DNA from: CAYLLT01 sp964591605
GTDB taxonomy: Bacteria; Planctomycetota; Phycisphaerae; UBA1845; PWPN01
Reading direction: 5' to 3'
Assembly: GCA_964591605.1 (NCBI GenBank)
Contig: CAZQEN010000073.1
Span: 1-24,887 of the forward strand
DNA: 24,887 bases
A model generated the notes under the pieces. The model saw only the letters and a list, made by a program, of their open reading frames with translations, was not told the origin of the DNA and made no database searches. Of this stretch, positions 1-7,935 are shown piece by piece; the first letter of the stretch is position 1; each line of letters starts with the position of its first letter. The position numbers and the translations under genes were made by a program.

Positions 1-1
1 A

Positions 2-229
2 GTCACCTTCAACGACGTGCGCGGCGACTTCAACCACGACGGCCGCATCGACGCCGCCGACTTCGACGCCTGGAAGCCCTGCGCCACCCGCGACCAGGTC
101 GCGCAGACGAACCCCGCCTGCGCCTTCGCCGACCTCGACGGCGACACCGACGTCGACCTGCGCGACTACGCCCTCTTCCAGCGCTGCTACAGTGGCCCCA
201 ACCTCGCCAACCCCGCCTGCGACGACTGA
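2..229 (+). CDS. 3' end of a protein with a C-terminal dockerin-like EF-hand pair (5' end outside window)
   Basis: The reading frame is open from the left edge and ends in TGA at 227-229, so only the last 75 residues are visible. They hold two EF-hand/dockerin-type calcium loops, one beginning GDFNHDGRIDAADF and one beginning ADLDGDTDVDLRDY. Each is followed by an aromatic or hydrophobic helix and a Cys-Gly/Ser-rich tail ending NPACDD. The arrangement (loop, Cys linker, loop, FQRC-x-SGP, Pro-rich Cys tail) is the same as at the ends of the six paralogues at 5039-14599, so this is probably another secreted protein using the same C-terminal module. The N-terminal function cannot be seen. The module class is well supported; the overall role is unknown. 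Confidence 0.75.
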   Translation, partial: VTFNDVRGDFNHDGRIDAADFDAWKPCATRDQVAQTNPACAFADLDGDTDVDLRDYALFQRCYSGPNLANPACDD

Positions 230-511
230 AAAGTGTTGAGCCGCACCTCGCGAAACGGCCCGTCCCCCGCGTCGCCTTCCCGTTTGCAGCGGGACAACAC
301 CCCGCCGCCCGATGCAACCTCGACACGGTCAATCCGATCTCGGAGATTCGACTCCCGACCCTCTTTGTCCCTGTTGGCAAGACGGGCCCGCCCAGCGATA
401 CTTCATCCCGGCCGCCGTCCGGATCAGCCCGGGTGGCAAAACCGGCCCATCTGCGGTCTACTGTCCATGGTCGGCCGGTAAACGCGCCAAACGCTGCGCG
501 AAAGGAGCATC
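230..511. other. Intergenic region upstream of the sugar-metabolism module
   Basis: This 282-bp stretch separates the EF-hand gene from the isomerase at 512. It is GC-rich with no convincing ORF. It contains a plausible promoter (374-402), a small 5-bp hairpin GCGGG/CCCGC (289-293 with 301-305) lacking a T-run, and the ribosome binding site AAAGGAG about 6 bases before the ATG at 512. Nothing else was recognised. Confidence 0.5.
374..402 (+). promoter_or_regulatory. Putative sigma70-type promoter for the 512-5020 module
   Basis: A -35-like TTGGCA (374-379) is followed by a 17-base spacer and a -10-like GATACT (397-402). This gives five and four matches to the consensus hexamers. It would start transcription about 100 bases before the ATG at 512. 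It is the only reasonable match I saw in this gap, but short degenerate matches occur by chance. Confidence 0.35.
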
Positions 512-1402
512 ATGAGCACCAGACTGGTCTGCGGCACCGTGTCCTATCGGCAGCAGTCGCTGGAACGGGCCCTGGAGGGGATCGCCCGGTCGGGCTTCAA
601 GGCGATCGAAGTGTCGGCCATCTCCGCCTACTGCGAACACGTCGTGCCCGAGGAGATGGCGGCCGGCGACATGGACCGGCTGGGCCGGCTCGTCGAGCGA
701 TTCGGCCTGAAGATCGCCAGCATCGCCGGCCACGTGGACCTGGGCTGGCCGCTGATGGGCAAGCGGGCCGACGTAGCCCAGTTCCCGCAGCTCCCGAAAG
801 ACACCGACATCGCCCACGGCGGCTTCGTGCGGCTCCGCAGCCGGATCGACCTGGCCAGCCACCTGGGCGTCGGCATCGTCAATACCGGCATCGGCGTGAC
901 GGCCGACCAGAAGGAGGTCGAGCGGTTCTATCGCGAGTTCGACGCGCTGCTGGCCTACGCGGAGAAGCGGAGCGTCCAGATCGGGCTCGAAAGCCATGCC
1001 GGCCTGACGGAGACGGCCGTCGCGACGCTGGCCCTGTGCCGGAAGCTCGGACGGCCGAACGTCGGCCTCAACTACGACGCCGCGAACGTGCGGTTCTACA
1101 CCGGCACCGACCCGGTCGCGGATCTCGAGTCGTGCGAAAAGGAGCTCGCCGGGAACGTGGTCCACGTGCACATCAAGGACCACCGCGGCGGCAAGGGCAA
1201 CTGGGACTTCCCGCCCCTCGGCGAGGGTGAGGTGAACTTCCGGAAACTGGCGGAAATCTTCCGCCGCATCGGCTATCGCGGTCCCTTCAGTCTCGAGATC
1301 CAGTTCCACGGCCCGGGGACAACCGATCCAACCCCCGAGTTCATCGATGAGGGAATTGCGGCCTCGTATCGGTTCATGCATGGTCTGGGACTGGAGGACT
1401 GA
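512..1402 (+). CDS. Sugar phosphate isomerase/epimerase-like TIM barrel protein (xylose isomerase-like, AP endonuclease 2 superfamily)
   Basis: A 296-residue cytoplasmic protein of the usual family length, with no signal peptide. The start is supported by AAAGGAG just upstream. The fold is indicated by the alternating strand/helix pattern and by the expected divalent-metal ligands of this superfamily: Glu160 in GLESHAG, Asp189 in LNYDAAN, His218/His220 in VHVHIKDH and Glu262 in SLEIQF. Members isomerise or epimerise sugars, keto-inositols or oxidised glycosides; the substrate cannot be read from sequence. The gene heads a tight cluster with a second, exported isomerase-like protein and two Gfo/Idh/MocA oxidoreductases, which suggests a pathway that oxidises a sugar and then rearranges or cleaves the keto intermediate. 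Family assignment is strong; substrate is unassigned. Confidence 0.88.
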   Translation: MSTRLVCGTVSYRQQSLERALEGIARSGFKAIEVSAISAYCEHVVPEEMAAGDMDRLGRLVERFGLKIASIAGHVDLGWPLMGKRADVAQFPQLPKDTDIAHGGFVRLRSRIDLASHLGVGIVNTGIGVTADQKEVERFYREFDALLAYAEKRSVQIGLESHAGLTETAVATLALCRKLGRPNVGLNYDAANVRFYTGTDPVADLESCEKELAGNVVHVHIKDHRGGKGNWDFPPLGEGEVNFRKLAEIFRRIGYRGPFSLEIQFHGPGTTDPTPEFIDEGIAASYRFMHGLGLED

Positions 1403-1406
1403 CCTC

Positions 1407-2646
1407 ATGAAACGACGCACGCTTCTGAAAGCCATGGGTGGCATGGCGGTTGGCATGGTGGGTGGCATGGCGGGTGGCATGGGCAGCGTACTCGCTGCCC
1501 GTGCTGTAGCCCCACAGGCGCTGACCATTCTCGCACAGGCCTCCGCACCCGCCGCCAACGACCGTATCGCAACGGGTGGCATGGGCAGCGTACTCGCTGC
1601 CCGTGCTGCAGCCCCACAGGCGCTGACCATTCTCGCACAGGCCTCCGCACCCGCCGCCNNNNNNNNNNNNNNNNNNNNNNNNNNNNNNNNNNNNNNNNNN
1701 NNNNNNNNNNNNNNNNNNNNNNNNNNNNNNNNNNNNNNNNNNNNNNNNNNNNNNNNNNACCATTCTCGCACAGGCCTCCGCACCCGCCGCCAACGATCGC
1801 AGCGCACCCCGGGCCGCACGAACGGCCCTGCCCAATCCATTCTTTGCCATGAATTTCGAACACCTGGACCCGAAGATCTCGTCGTCGCGCGATGCGCAGG
1901 CGAAACTGCTCAAGGAGCTCGGCTACGACGGTGCGATGTACCTGGGCCCGATCGGCGGGATGGCGGAAGAGCAGCGTGCGCTGGATGCGGAAGCCCTGCA
2001 AATGTTCGCGGCGGCCGTGGTGCCATACGACATCTTCGTCGACCCCGGCCAGTCACTCCCGCCGAGCCTCAAGGAGGCCATCGTCCAGCTCAAGGGCCGC
2101 AGGACGCTCCTGCTGATCCAGTTCCAGAGCAGAACGTACCCGCGGTCATCGACCGAGGGCGACGCGCGGGCCGTCGAACTGGGCCGCGAGCTGGCCGACT
2201 TCGCGGGCCCGTACGGCGTGCGCCTGGCCATCTATCCCCACCAGAAGATCTGGTGCGAGCGGGTGGACCACGCGGTGCGCATCGCGAAAGCGTGCGAGCG
2301 CCGCAACCTGGGCGTCTGCTTCAACCTCGGTCACTGGCTCTGGACCGAGCCCGATGGTCATCTGCAGCGCCGGGCCCGCCAGGCCATGCCTTACCTCTTC
2401 CTGGTGACGATCCACGGAACCAAACCGGAAGGGTCGCAGGAGACGCTCGACCAGGGCACCTACGACGTGAGCGGCTTCCTGAGGCCGTTCATTGCGGCCG
2501 GCTATCGGGGACCCATCGGCCTGCAGTGCGTCGGCATCAAGGGCGACGCCCGCGATAACCTGACGCGCTCCATGACAGCGTGGAAGAAAATGTCAGCCAG
2601 GCTCGCCGAGTCCGTGAAAACCACTCAACCCCAGGAGCAACCCTGA
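1407..2646 (+). CDS. Tat-exported sugar isomerase/epimerase-like TIM barrel protein, interrupted by an assembly gap within an N-terminal repeat
   Basis: The start ATG lies 4 bases after the previous stop and begins MKRRTLLKAMGG, a twin-arginine signal. The N-terminus is Gly/Met-rich and then enters a 34-residue tandem repeat. A run of 100 Ns (1659-1758) falls inside the repeat. The reading frame before the gap (84 whole codons) and after it (from 1759) are both open and rejoin if the true gap is a multiple of three, so I treat this as one intact gene. The 295 residues after the gap form a xylose-isomerase-like barrel with FNLGHW and QTLDQGTYD-like segments (the gene reads ETLDQGTYDVSG). Positions that usually carry Glu metal ligands read YPH (2233-2241) and LQC (2521-2529), so classical metal-dependent isomerase activity is doubtful. 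The stop overlaps the next ATG by one base, indicating translational coupling. Confidence 0.78.
1471..1658 (+). repeat. 102-bp in-frame tandem repeat: one full copy plus 86 bp of a second, truncated by the gap
   Basis: Copy 1 spans 1471-1572 and copy 2 begins at 1573. The period is exactly 102 bp (34 codons), with almost no differences (GTAGCC versus GCAGCC after the hairpin). Each copy encodes a stretch running from GGMGSVLAARA to SAPAANDRIAT. The bases just after the gap (1759-1791) repeat 33 bp of the same unit (1626-1658) perfectly, so the repeat continues across the gap. Each copy carries a strong palindrome at its start (1477-1504 and 1579-1606). Confidence 0.93.
1477..1504. repeat. 12-bp-stem inverted repeat inside the tandem repeat (second copy at 1579-1606)
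   Basis: GGGCAGCG and CGCTGCCC flank the tetraloop TACT (1481-1500). The arms extend outward to GCAT and GTGC, giving a 12-bp stem with one G-T wobble. The same structure recurs at 1579-1606. It lies within coding sequence, in the signal-peptide region of the exported isomerase-like gene. Confidence 0.85.
1659..1758. other. Assembly gap (100 Ns)
   Basis: Exactly 100 unknown bases, the conventional size for a scaffold gap of unknown length. The 33 bp to its left (1626-1658) are identical to the 33 bp to its right (1759-1791). The contigs may therefore simply overlap, or one or more 102-bp repeat units may be missing (69 bp plus multiples of 102). All these solutions preserve the reading frame. 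Confidence 0.97.
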
Positions 2647-3938
2647 TGAAACGACGCAGCTTCCTCAAAGCCGTCGCGGGCGGACTGGCCGCACCGCATG
2701 CCTTCCCCCGCGGCCTGCTCGCCTCGGCGACCGCGCCGGCGGCCAACGATCGCATCCGCGTGGGCGTGATCGGCTGCGGCGGCCGCGTCACCGCCCTCAT
2801 GGCCGACGCCCCGCCCGAGTTGCAGGTCGTCGCCCTCGCCGACTGCGACCTGCGCCAGATGGGCGCCGAGTCGCTCTTCGGCAAGACGGTCAATCATTTC
2901 GACCGCTACAAGCCCGATTTCGCGAAATGGCCGCGATACCAGGACTATCGCGAGATGTTCGACCGCGAGAAGCTCGACGCGGTGTTCGTGACCACGACGA
3001 CGCACGCCCGGGCCCTGGCCTGCATCCACGCCGTTCAGGCCGGGCTGGACGTGTACGCCGAGAAGCCGCTGACGCTGACGATTGAAGAGGGGCAGGTCCT
3101 GGTCAAAGCCGTGCGTGCCCATCGTCGGGTGCTGCAGGTGGGAACGCAGTGCCGGTCTCTCGAGCTGTACAAGTTCGTCAACAATCTGGTCCGCAGCGGC
3201 GGCCTGGGAAAGATCGAAAAAGTGGTCGCGCACGACTTCGATCCGCCGGTCCGGCGCACGCCGACCGCAGGCGTTCCCGTCCCCAAAGAGCTGAACTGGG
3301 ACATGTGGTGCAACCAGACGCCGCTGGTGCCCTACGATCCGGGCGAACTGCACCCGGGCTGTCTGAGCTGGGGCAAATGGTGGGATTATGACGGCGGCGG
3401 GCTCACCTGGGGCATGACCGGCTGGGGCACGCACTCCCTGGACATCGCGCAGATGGCGCTGGGCACGGATCTGACCGGCCCGGTCGAGGTGTGGCCGGAA
3501 AAGCCCGGCGACGCCCACAGCCCGGTGTTCATGCGCTACGCGGACGGCCGGCGGCTCGAATTGACGCTTCCGCGCGGCCACATGGATTTCTGGGGACACA
3601 TCTTCCATGGCGAGAAGGGGCGGATCGAGTTCTTCCTCGACAAGGTCAAGAGCGACCCGCCGGAACTGGTCGCGGATCATCCGAAATCGGTGGGCTACCC
3701 CGCCCGGCCGCACCTGGAGAACTGGATCGCCTGCATGCATTCGCGCCAGCGGCCTGTCGCCGACGTTGAGATCGCCCATCGGTCGTCAACGCTCTGTCAT
3801 CTGGCGAACATCGCACGCGAGCTGGGCCGGCGCCTGCGCTGGGACCCGGACAAGGAGGCATTCGTCGGCGACGAGCAGGCCAACGCCCTGCGCTCCCGCC
3901 CGCGCCGCAAGGGATACGAATACCCCAAGTCCGTCTGA
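2646..3938 (+). CDS. Tat-exported Gfo/Idh/MocA-family oxidoreductase
   Basis: A 430-residue NAD(P)-dependent oxidoreductase. The ATG at 2646 overlaps the preceding stop (TGATG) and has AGGAG 8 bases upstream, so this start is preferred over upstream in-frame codons. Residues 3-8 (RRSFLK) form a Tat signal and the mature protein begins near ATAPAANDR. The Rossmann dinucleotide loop is GVIGCGG (40-46). The family's catalytic Lys is in AEKPLTLT (Lys140), and the substrate-domain motif GTHSLDIAQ supplies His263 and Asp266. Planctomycetes carry many such exported oxidoreductases, thought to act on sugars or glycosides; Tat export would allow folding with the cofactor before translocation. Position in the cluster suggests work on the same substrate as the isomerases. 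Family certain, substrate unknown. Confidence 0.92.
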   Translation: MKRRSFLKAVAGGLAAPHAFPRGLLASATAPAANDRIRVGVIGCGGRVTALMADAPPELQVVALADCDLRQMGAESLFGKTVNHFDRYKPDFAKWPRYQDYREMFDREKLDAVFVTTTTHARALACIHAVQAGLDVYAEKPLTLTIEEGQVLVKAVRAHRRVLQVGTQCRSLELYKFVNNLVRSGGLGKIEKVVAHDFDPPVRRTPTAGVPVPKELNWDMWCNQTPLVPYDPGELHPGCLSWGKWWDYDGGGLTWGMTGWGTHSLDIAQMALGTDLTGPVEVWPEKPGDAHSPVFMRYADGRRLELTLPRGHMDFWGHIFHGEKGRIEFFLDKVKSDPPELVADHPKSVGYPARPHLENWIACMHSRQRPVADVEIAHRSSTLCHLANIARELGRRLRWDPDKEAFVGDEQANALRSRPRRKGYEYPKSV

Positions 3939-3958
3939 CCGCGGATCAGAGACCTCAC

Positions 3959-5020
3959 ATGAGCTCGAAACCCATCGGCCTGGGCGTCATCGGGATGAAC
4001 CCGCACAACATGGGCGGCACGATGACGCTCCTGGCGGGCGAGACGGACCTGCGCTTCCGACTCGTGGCAGCATGCGCAAAGCGGGCGGACGTGCTGGAGG
4101 CGTATGCAAAAGAGTCGGGAATACCGTTCGCGACAACGGATTACCGCGAACTCGTGCGCCGGCCCGAAGTGGAGGTGGTGGCCGTCTACTCCCCCGACGC
4201 GCTGCACGCCGAGCACTGCCTCGCCGCACTCGAAGCCGGCAAACACGTGGTCTGCACGAAGCCGATGGTCACCAGCCTCGAGCAGGCGAAGGCCGTCGTC
4301 CACGCGGTGCGGCGCAGCGGCCGCAGGTTCCTCGTCGGCCAGACGATGCGGTTTGACCGGCAGTTCGCCACCCTGCGACAGCTCTTCGTCGACGGCGAGC
4401 TCGGCGAACTCATGGCGGCCGAGGCGTTCTACATCCACGACATGCGCCCCGTGTACGACTTCACGCCGTGGCGGCTGACCATGCCCCAGGACCTCATGTA
4501 CGGCGGCGTGACCCATCCGGTGGACATTCTGCGCAGCTTCCTCGGCGACGTGGCCGAGGTGCACTGCTACGCCGGCAAGGGCGGGCTCACGCCAGCCTAT
4601 CCGCTGGCCAATCTGTTCTTCCTGAATCTGAAGTTTCAGAGCGGCGTGATCGCCCAGGTCAAGGGGCTCTACGATGTCGTCGAGCCGCCGCTGCCCATGA
4701 TGCGGGTGACGCTGTACGGCACGCGCGGCACGGCCGTCGCCGAGTTCACCGACAACCGGCCCGGCTGCCTGCGGGTCTCATTCGACAAATCGACCGGCAG
4801 GCCGGCTCAGTCAACCGTGTTCGAGGCTGAACGCGACACCAGCGCCTACGGCCACGGTGCGACGGTCATCCGCTACATGCGCCACTTCCAGGAGTGCCTC
4901 GACCGCGATCTCGACCCGAGCCCGGGCGTGATCGACGGCGCCAGGGCCTGTGCGGTCGCCGCCGCAGCCTGGGAGTCGGCCCATTGCGGCCAGCCCGTAC
5001 GCGTGTTCAACGAATTCTGA
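3959..5020 (+). CDS. Cytoplasmic Gfo/Idh/MocA-family oxidoreductase
   Basis: A 353-residue protein, 20 bases after the previous gene, with no export signal and a weak ribosome binding site. It has the N-terminal Rossmann region, the conserved Lys motif CTKPMVTS (Lys101) and the substrate-domain HPVD motif (His186, Asp189) typical of the family. The dinucleotide loop reads GVIGMNPHNMGG instead of the usual GxGxxG/A, so cofactor binding may differ. It is the last gene of the plus-strand module and converges with the minus-strand array after only 18 bases; no terminator hairpin is visible in that gap. Probable role: oxidation or reduction of a sugar or cyclitol after uptake. The exact reaction is not assignable. 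Confidence 0.88.
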   Translation: MSSKPIGLGVIGMNPHNMGGTMTLLAGETDLRFRLVAACAKRADVLEAYAKESGIPFATTDYRELVRRPEVEVVAVYSPDALHAEHCLAALEAGKHVVCTKPMVTSLEQAKAVVHAVRRSGRRFLVGQTMRFDRQFATLRQLFVDGELGELMAAEAFYIHDMRPVYDFTPWRLTMPQDLMYGGVTHPVDILRSFLGDVAEVHCYAGKGGLTPAYPLANLFFLNLKFQSGVIAQVKGLYDVVEPPLPMMRVTLYGTRGTAVAEFTDNRPGCLRVSFDKSTGRPAQSTVFEAERDTSAYGHGATVIRYMRHFQECLDRDLDPSPGVIDGARACAVAAAAWESAHCGQPVRVFNEF

Positions 5021-5038
5021 GAAACTCGGCTGGCTGGG

Positions 5039-6520
5039 TCAATCAGCGCAGTTCGGATCGGCCGGGACGTCCGGACCACGCAAACACGTCAGGAACGCCG
5101 TGACGTCTCCCGCATCCACGTCGCCGTCGTGGTTGAAGTCGCCGCATCGGCAGGCAAGGCTCGGCGCCGGCACGTCCGTGCCCGACAGGCACGTCTGGAA
5201 CCAGCCGAAATCCTCCATGTCGACGTCCCCGTCCTGGTCGTGATCTCCCGGCTGCGGCGGACAGCAGGGCGTGCTGGCACAGAGGCTGCCGAGACCGCCG
5301 AACTGACCGCCCAGCGTCTCACAATCGCCGCCATAGATCTCCGTGCACGAGGTGTCGGCAAAGCAGCAGGCCCCCGGCGCCCCATAACCAACGCCGCCGC
5401 GCAGGACGATGTTGTCATAGTGATTCTCGCCGCCGCCGGGCAGGCCGAGCGGTTTATCGCAGGTGGGATCCTCGAAGCAGACCCACTGGGCAGGATCGAG
5501 CCGGCAGGCCTTGGGGAAACCCGCGCCGAGGGCGTTGAAGGGCCCGGCATAGGCGCCGGGGATCTCACACCAACTGTACTCGCCGGTGTCGAGCGTGGTC
5601 AGTTCGACCTTGACCGAAGCCGGCCTGATGGTCAGCCTGATCTTGTGCTCATTGTTTCGCAGTTGAAAGTCGCCGCTGCCGGCAAAGAGCCCTCCCCTCA
5701 ATCGATACCACTTGTGCCCGTCGAAAAACGACAGGTGATGGTTGTACGGCCAGTGATTGGTCTCGCTGCAGTGACACGGATTGTTGTCCAGGTACGCCAG
5801 GAACCCGATGGCCAGCACTGACCGGCTCGGAGCGGCGGCGATCGGCGGGCACCCGGCGATGGGCGACTCCTGCTGGCAGATCACCGGCCACCGCTTGAGC
5901 GGCGGCGTCATGCAACTGCACCATTCGCTGAAGACCCAGTCGGTGGGAGGAAATGCGCTGCTCAGGCCCAGCGTCAGGAACGAATTGTCGAAGGCGGACC
6001 TGCCGAATCGCTCACCGTTGAGGATGAACTCCAGAATCAGCGGGTTGAGGTCCGTGGCAATCACGGTCGAATACTCAGGGCCGAACCTCTCTCTGATCTC
6101 GGGAGGGATGCTCTTGATGGAGTAGCCGAAGACCCCACCCTCCTGCGTATTTGTAAAACCTGCGAATGGCGGTGACGACGCGTAGTCGTCCCTCAGGTCG
6201 AGCGCACTCGCGCAGTACCCGGTGATGTCGCCCGTCGGCACCCACTGCACATAGAACGGGTTCATGCTCACCGTCGAGCCGGCGGGGCACTCCTGTGGAT
6301 CAGGCGGCGGCGACATGCAGTAGCGGTCGAAGTCCTCGCAGACCACCGCATCGGGAAAGTGCGTGGAGCACCAGGTGTCGGCCCGCAGAGTCGCCGGAGC
6401 CCAGGCCGCCCACAGCGCTGGAAGCCAGACCAGCCGGGCCAGCACCACCGGCCTCGCGCTCCAACGCCCGCCGGTCAGACGCGACCGGCCATGCTTGCCA
6501 ACCGGGGTGGACTCACGCAT
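5039..6520 (-). CDS. Array member A (short type): secreted Cys-rich protein with C-terminal EF-hand pair
   Basis: A 493-residue protein if the ATG at 6520 is used; a GTG at 6538 is possible. A signal peptide with a long basic n-region is probably cleaved before DTWC (after residue 47). The body starts CSTHFPDAVVCEDFDRYC and contains the array signature: WPVICQQESP, then AYLDNNPCHC, then FFDGHKWYRLR, then GEYSWCEIP, ending in YDNIVLRGG. That pattern resembles a LamG/concanavalin-like jelly roll, but this is inferred. Then come a Cys module starting PGACC (about 382-424) and two dockerin-like Ca loops (about 425-493). The N-terminal residues resemble member D, the middle resembles member E, and the C-terminus resembles member B. 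It is last in the six-gene run, 14 bases after gene B. Function unknown; likely extracellular and possibly carbohydrate-binding. Confidence 0.85.
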   Translation of the reverse strand: MRESTPVGKHGRSRLTGGRWSARPVVLARLVWLPALWAAWAPATLRADTWCSTHFPDAVVCEDFDRYCMSPPPDPQECPAGSTVSMNPFYVQWVPTGDITGYCASALDLRDDYASSPPFAGFTNTQEGGVFGYSIKSIPPEIRERFGPEYSTVIATDLNPLILEFILNGERFGRSAFDNSFLTLGLSSAFPPTDWVFSEWCSCMTPPLKRWPVICQQESPIAGCPPIAAAPSRSVLAIGFLAYLDNNPCHCSETNHWPYNHHLSFFDGHKWYRLRGGLFAGSGDFQLRNNEHKIRLTIRPASVKVELTTLDTGEYSWCEIPGAYAGPFNALGAGFPKACRLDPAQWVCFEDPTCDKPLGLPGGGENHYDNIVLRGGVGYGAPGACCFADTSCTEIYGGDCETLGGQFGGLGSLCASTPCCPPQPGDHDQDGDVDMEDFGWFQTCLSGTDVPAPSLACRCGDFNHDGDVDAGDVTAFLTCLRGPDVPADPNCAD

Positions 6521-6552
6521 GGTTCTGCTGCCCCCCACCGCCCCTCAGCGCC

Positions 6553-7935
6553 TTACTTGGCGCAGTTCGGGTCGGCCGGATTCTCAGGACCGGACAAGCA
6601 CCCGATGAACATGTTCACGTCATCGGCATCCACGTCTTCATCATGGTCCAGGTCGCCGCACCGGCAGGCCACCGTCGCCGCCGGGATCGAAGTGCCGGAC
6701 AGGCACGTCTGGAACCACCCGAAATCCTCCATGTCCACGTCCAGATCGAGGTCATGATCGGCCGGCTGGGGCGGACAACACGCGGTGTCGGCACAGACGG
6801 TGCCCGACCCCGCAAACTGCCCGCCCAGCGTGCTGCAGTCGCCCTCAAAATGCTCGGCACATGTGGTATCGGCAAAGCAGCACGCCCCCGGCGCGGAATA
6901 GCAGACGCCGCCGCGCATCACGATGTTGTCGTAGCGGGGAACCCCGCCATTGGGCACGCCCACCGTCCCGTTGCAGCTCGCCAGGTCCCGGCACTCCCAT
7001 TCCCCGGATTTGAGCTGGCACGCCAGGGGAAAGCCCGTGGCCAGCGTGTTGAACGGCCCGGTGTAACCCGGAAGCTCGCACCAACTGTACTCACCCGCAT
7101 CCGGGCAGGTGAGCTCGACCTTGATCGAGGTGAGACCGATCGTCAGCCGGATCTGGTTCTCGTTGCTGCGCACGCGGAAGTCGCCGCTGCCCGGGAATAG
7201 TCCCTGACGCAGGCGATACCACTTGACCCCGTCAAAAAACGCCAGGTGCTCGTTGTACGGCGAATTCGGGCTCGACCCGCAGTGACACGGGTCGTTGTCC
7301 AGGTACGCCAGAAACCCGACGGCCAGCAGCGGCCGGGCCGTGGCGTCGCCGATCGGCGGGCAGGCCGTCCCCGGCGATTCCTGCTGGCAGATGATCGGGT
7401 AGCGCGGGTCGCTCGACGTGCAGCCGCAGAACGGACTCCACGCCCAGTCGGTCGGGGCTGTCGCGTAGCCCGCGCCGATCGTGAGGAAGGAGTTGTCGTA
7501 CCGCGCGCGGCCCGACTGGCCGTTCATCACCAGTTCCACAATGAGCGGATTCAGATCCGTCCCGATCACCGACCCGCCACAGCTTGCCCCGAAGGTATCT
7601 CGGATGGCGTCGGCGATCGTGTTGACCGAGTAGCCCAGGTCCCCGTTTTCCTGCGTGTTCATTTTCCCTGCGTAGGGCGCGGATGCGTAGAAGTCGGTGT
7701 CCAGGGCCATCCAACTGCTGCACGGCCCGGTGTGCACCCACTCGTTGAGGAAGTCATCGCCGTCCGTGTAGGCGTCGAAATCCTCACAGTAGACGGCGCC
7801 GGGCCAGCTCGTCGTGCACCAGGTCTGAGCATGCACGGGCGCCGCCGTGACGGCCACCACCGCCAGGAACCCGGCGGCGGCACAGCACCGGCGACACGCC
7901 CTGTGGGTCCGGCGGACCTGCTGCTCACTTCTCAC
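6553..7935 (-). CDS. Array member B (short type): secreted Cys-rich protein with C-terminal EF-hand pair
   Basis: A 460-residue protein. The GTG at 7935 is chosen because a TGA stands two codons upstream; the start sits inside a heptamer repeat. The signal peptide ends near APVHA and the mature protein begins QTWC. The body has CEDFDAYTDG, YPIICQQESP, AYLDNDPCHC, FFDGVKWYRLR, GEYSWCELP and YDNIVMRGG in the order shared by all short members, followed by the PGACC Cys module and two EF-type loops (about 392-460). The first loop has Leu where the central Gly is usual (DLDLDVDMED), and the second has EDVD instead of GDVD, so calcium binding may be weaker. It most resembles member E in the body (shared VGVPNGGV) and member A in the EF-hand part. 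No catalytic motif recognised. Confidence 0.85.
   Translation of the reverse strand: MRSEQQVRRTHRACRRCCAAAGFLAVVAVTAAPVHAQTWCTTSWPGAVYCEDFDAYTDGDDFLNEWVHTGPCSSWMALDTDFYASAPYAGKMNTQENGDLGYSVNTIADAIRDTFGASCGGSVIGTDLNPLIVELVMNGQSGRARYDNSFLTIGAGYATAPTDWAWSPFCGCTSSDPRYPIICQQESPGTACPPIGDATARPLLAVGFLAYLDNDPCHCGSSPNSPYNEHLAFFDGVKWYRLRQGLFPGSGDFRVRSNENQIRLTIGLTSIKVELTCPDAGEYSWCELPGYTGPFNTLATGFPLACQLKSGEWECRDLASCNGTVGVPNGGVPRYDNIVMRGGVCYSAPGACCFADTTCAEHFEGDCSTLGGQFAGSGTVCADTACCPPQPADHDLDLDVDMEDFGWFQTCLSGTSIPAATVACRCGDLDHDEDVDADDVNMFIGCLSGPENPADPNCAK

Noticed and set aside
289..305. Intrinsic terminator after the partial EF-hand gene
   Set aside because: The stem is only five base pairs and is not followed by a T-run.
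1471..1658. A CRISPR-like array because of the repeated palindromic sequence
   Set aside because: There are no unique spacers between short repeats; the entire 102-bp unit is repeated and it is in a protein-coding frame.
458..1840. A long minus-strand frame opposite the first isomerase and crossing the N gap
   Set aside because: It reads through 100 unknown bases and lies antisense to a well-supported gene with metal-ligand motifs.
1407..2646. Calling the exported isomerase-like gene a frameshifted pseudogene
   Set aside because: The apparent frame change comes only from the arbitrary 100-N gap. Both flanks are open, and every repeat-consistent gap length is a multiple of three.
5021..5038. 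Bidirectional terminator between the convergent genes at 5020 and 5039
   Set aside because: The gap is only 18 bases and contains no inverted repeat.
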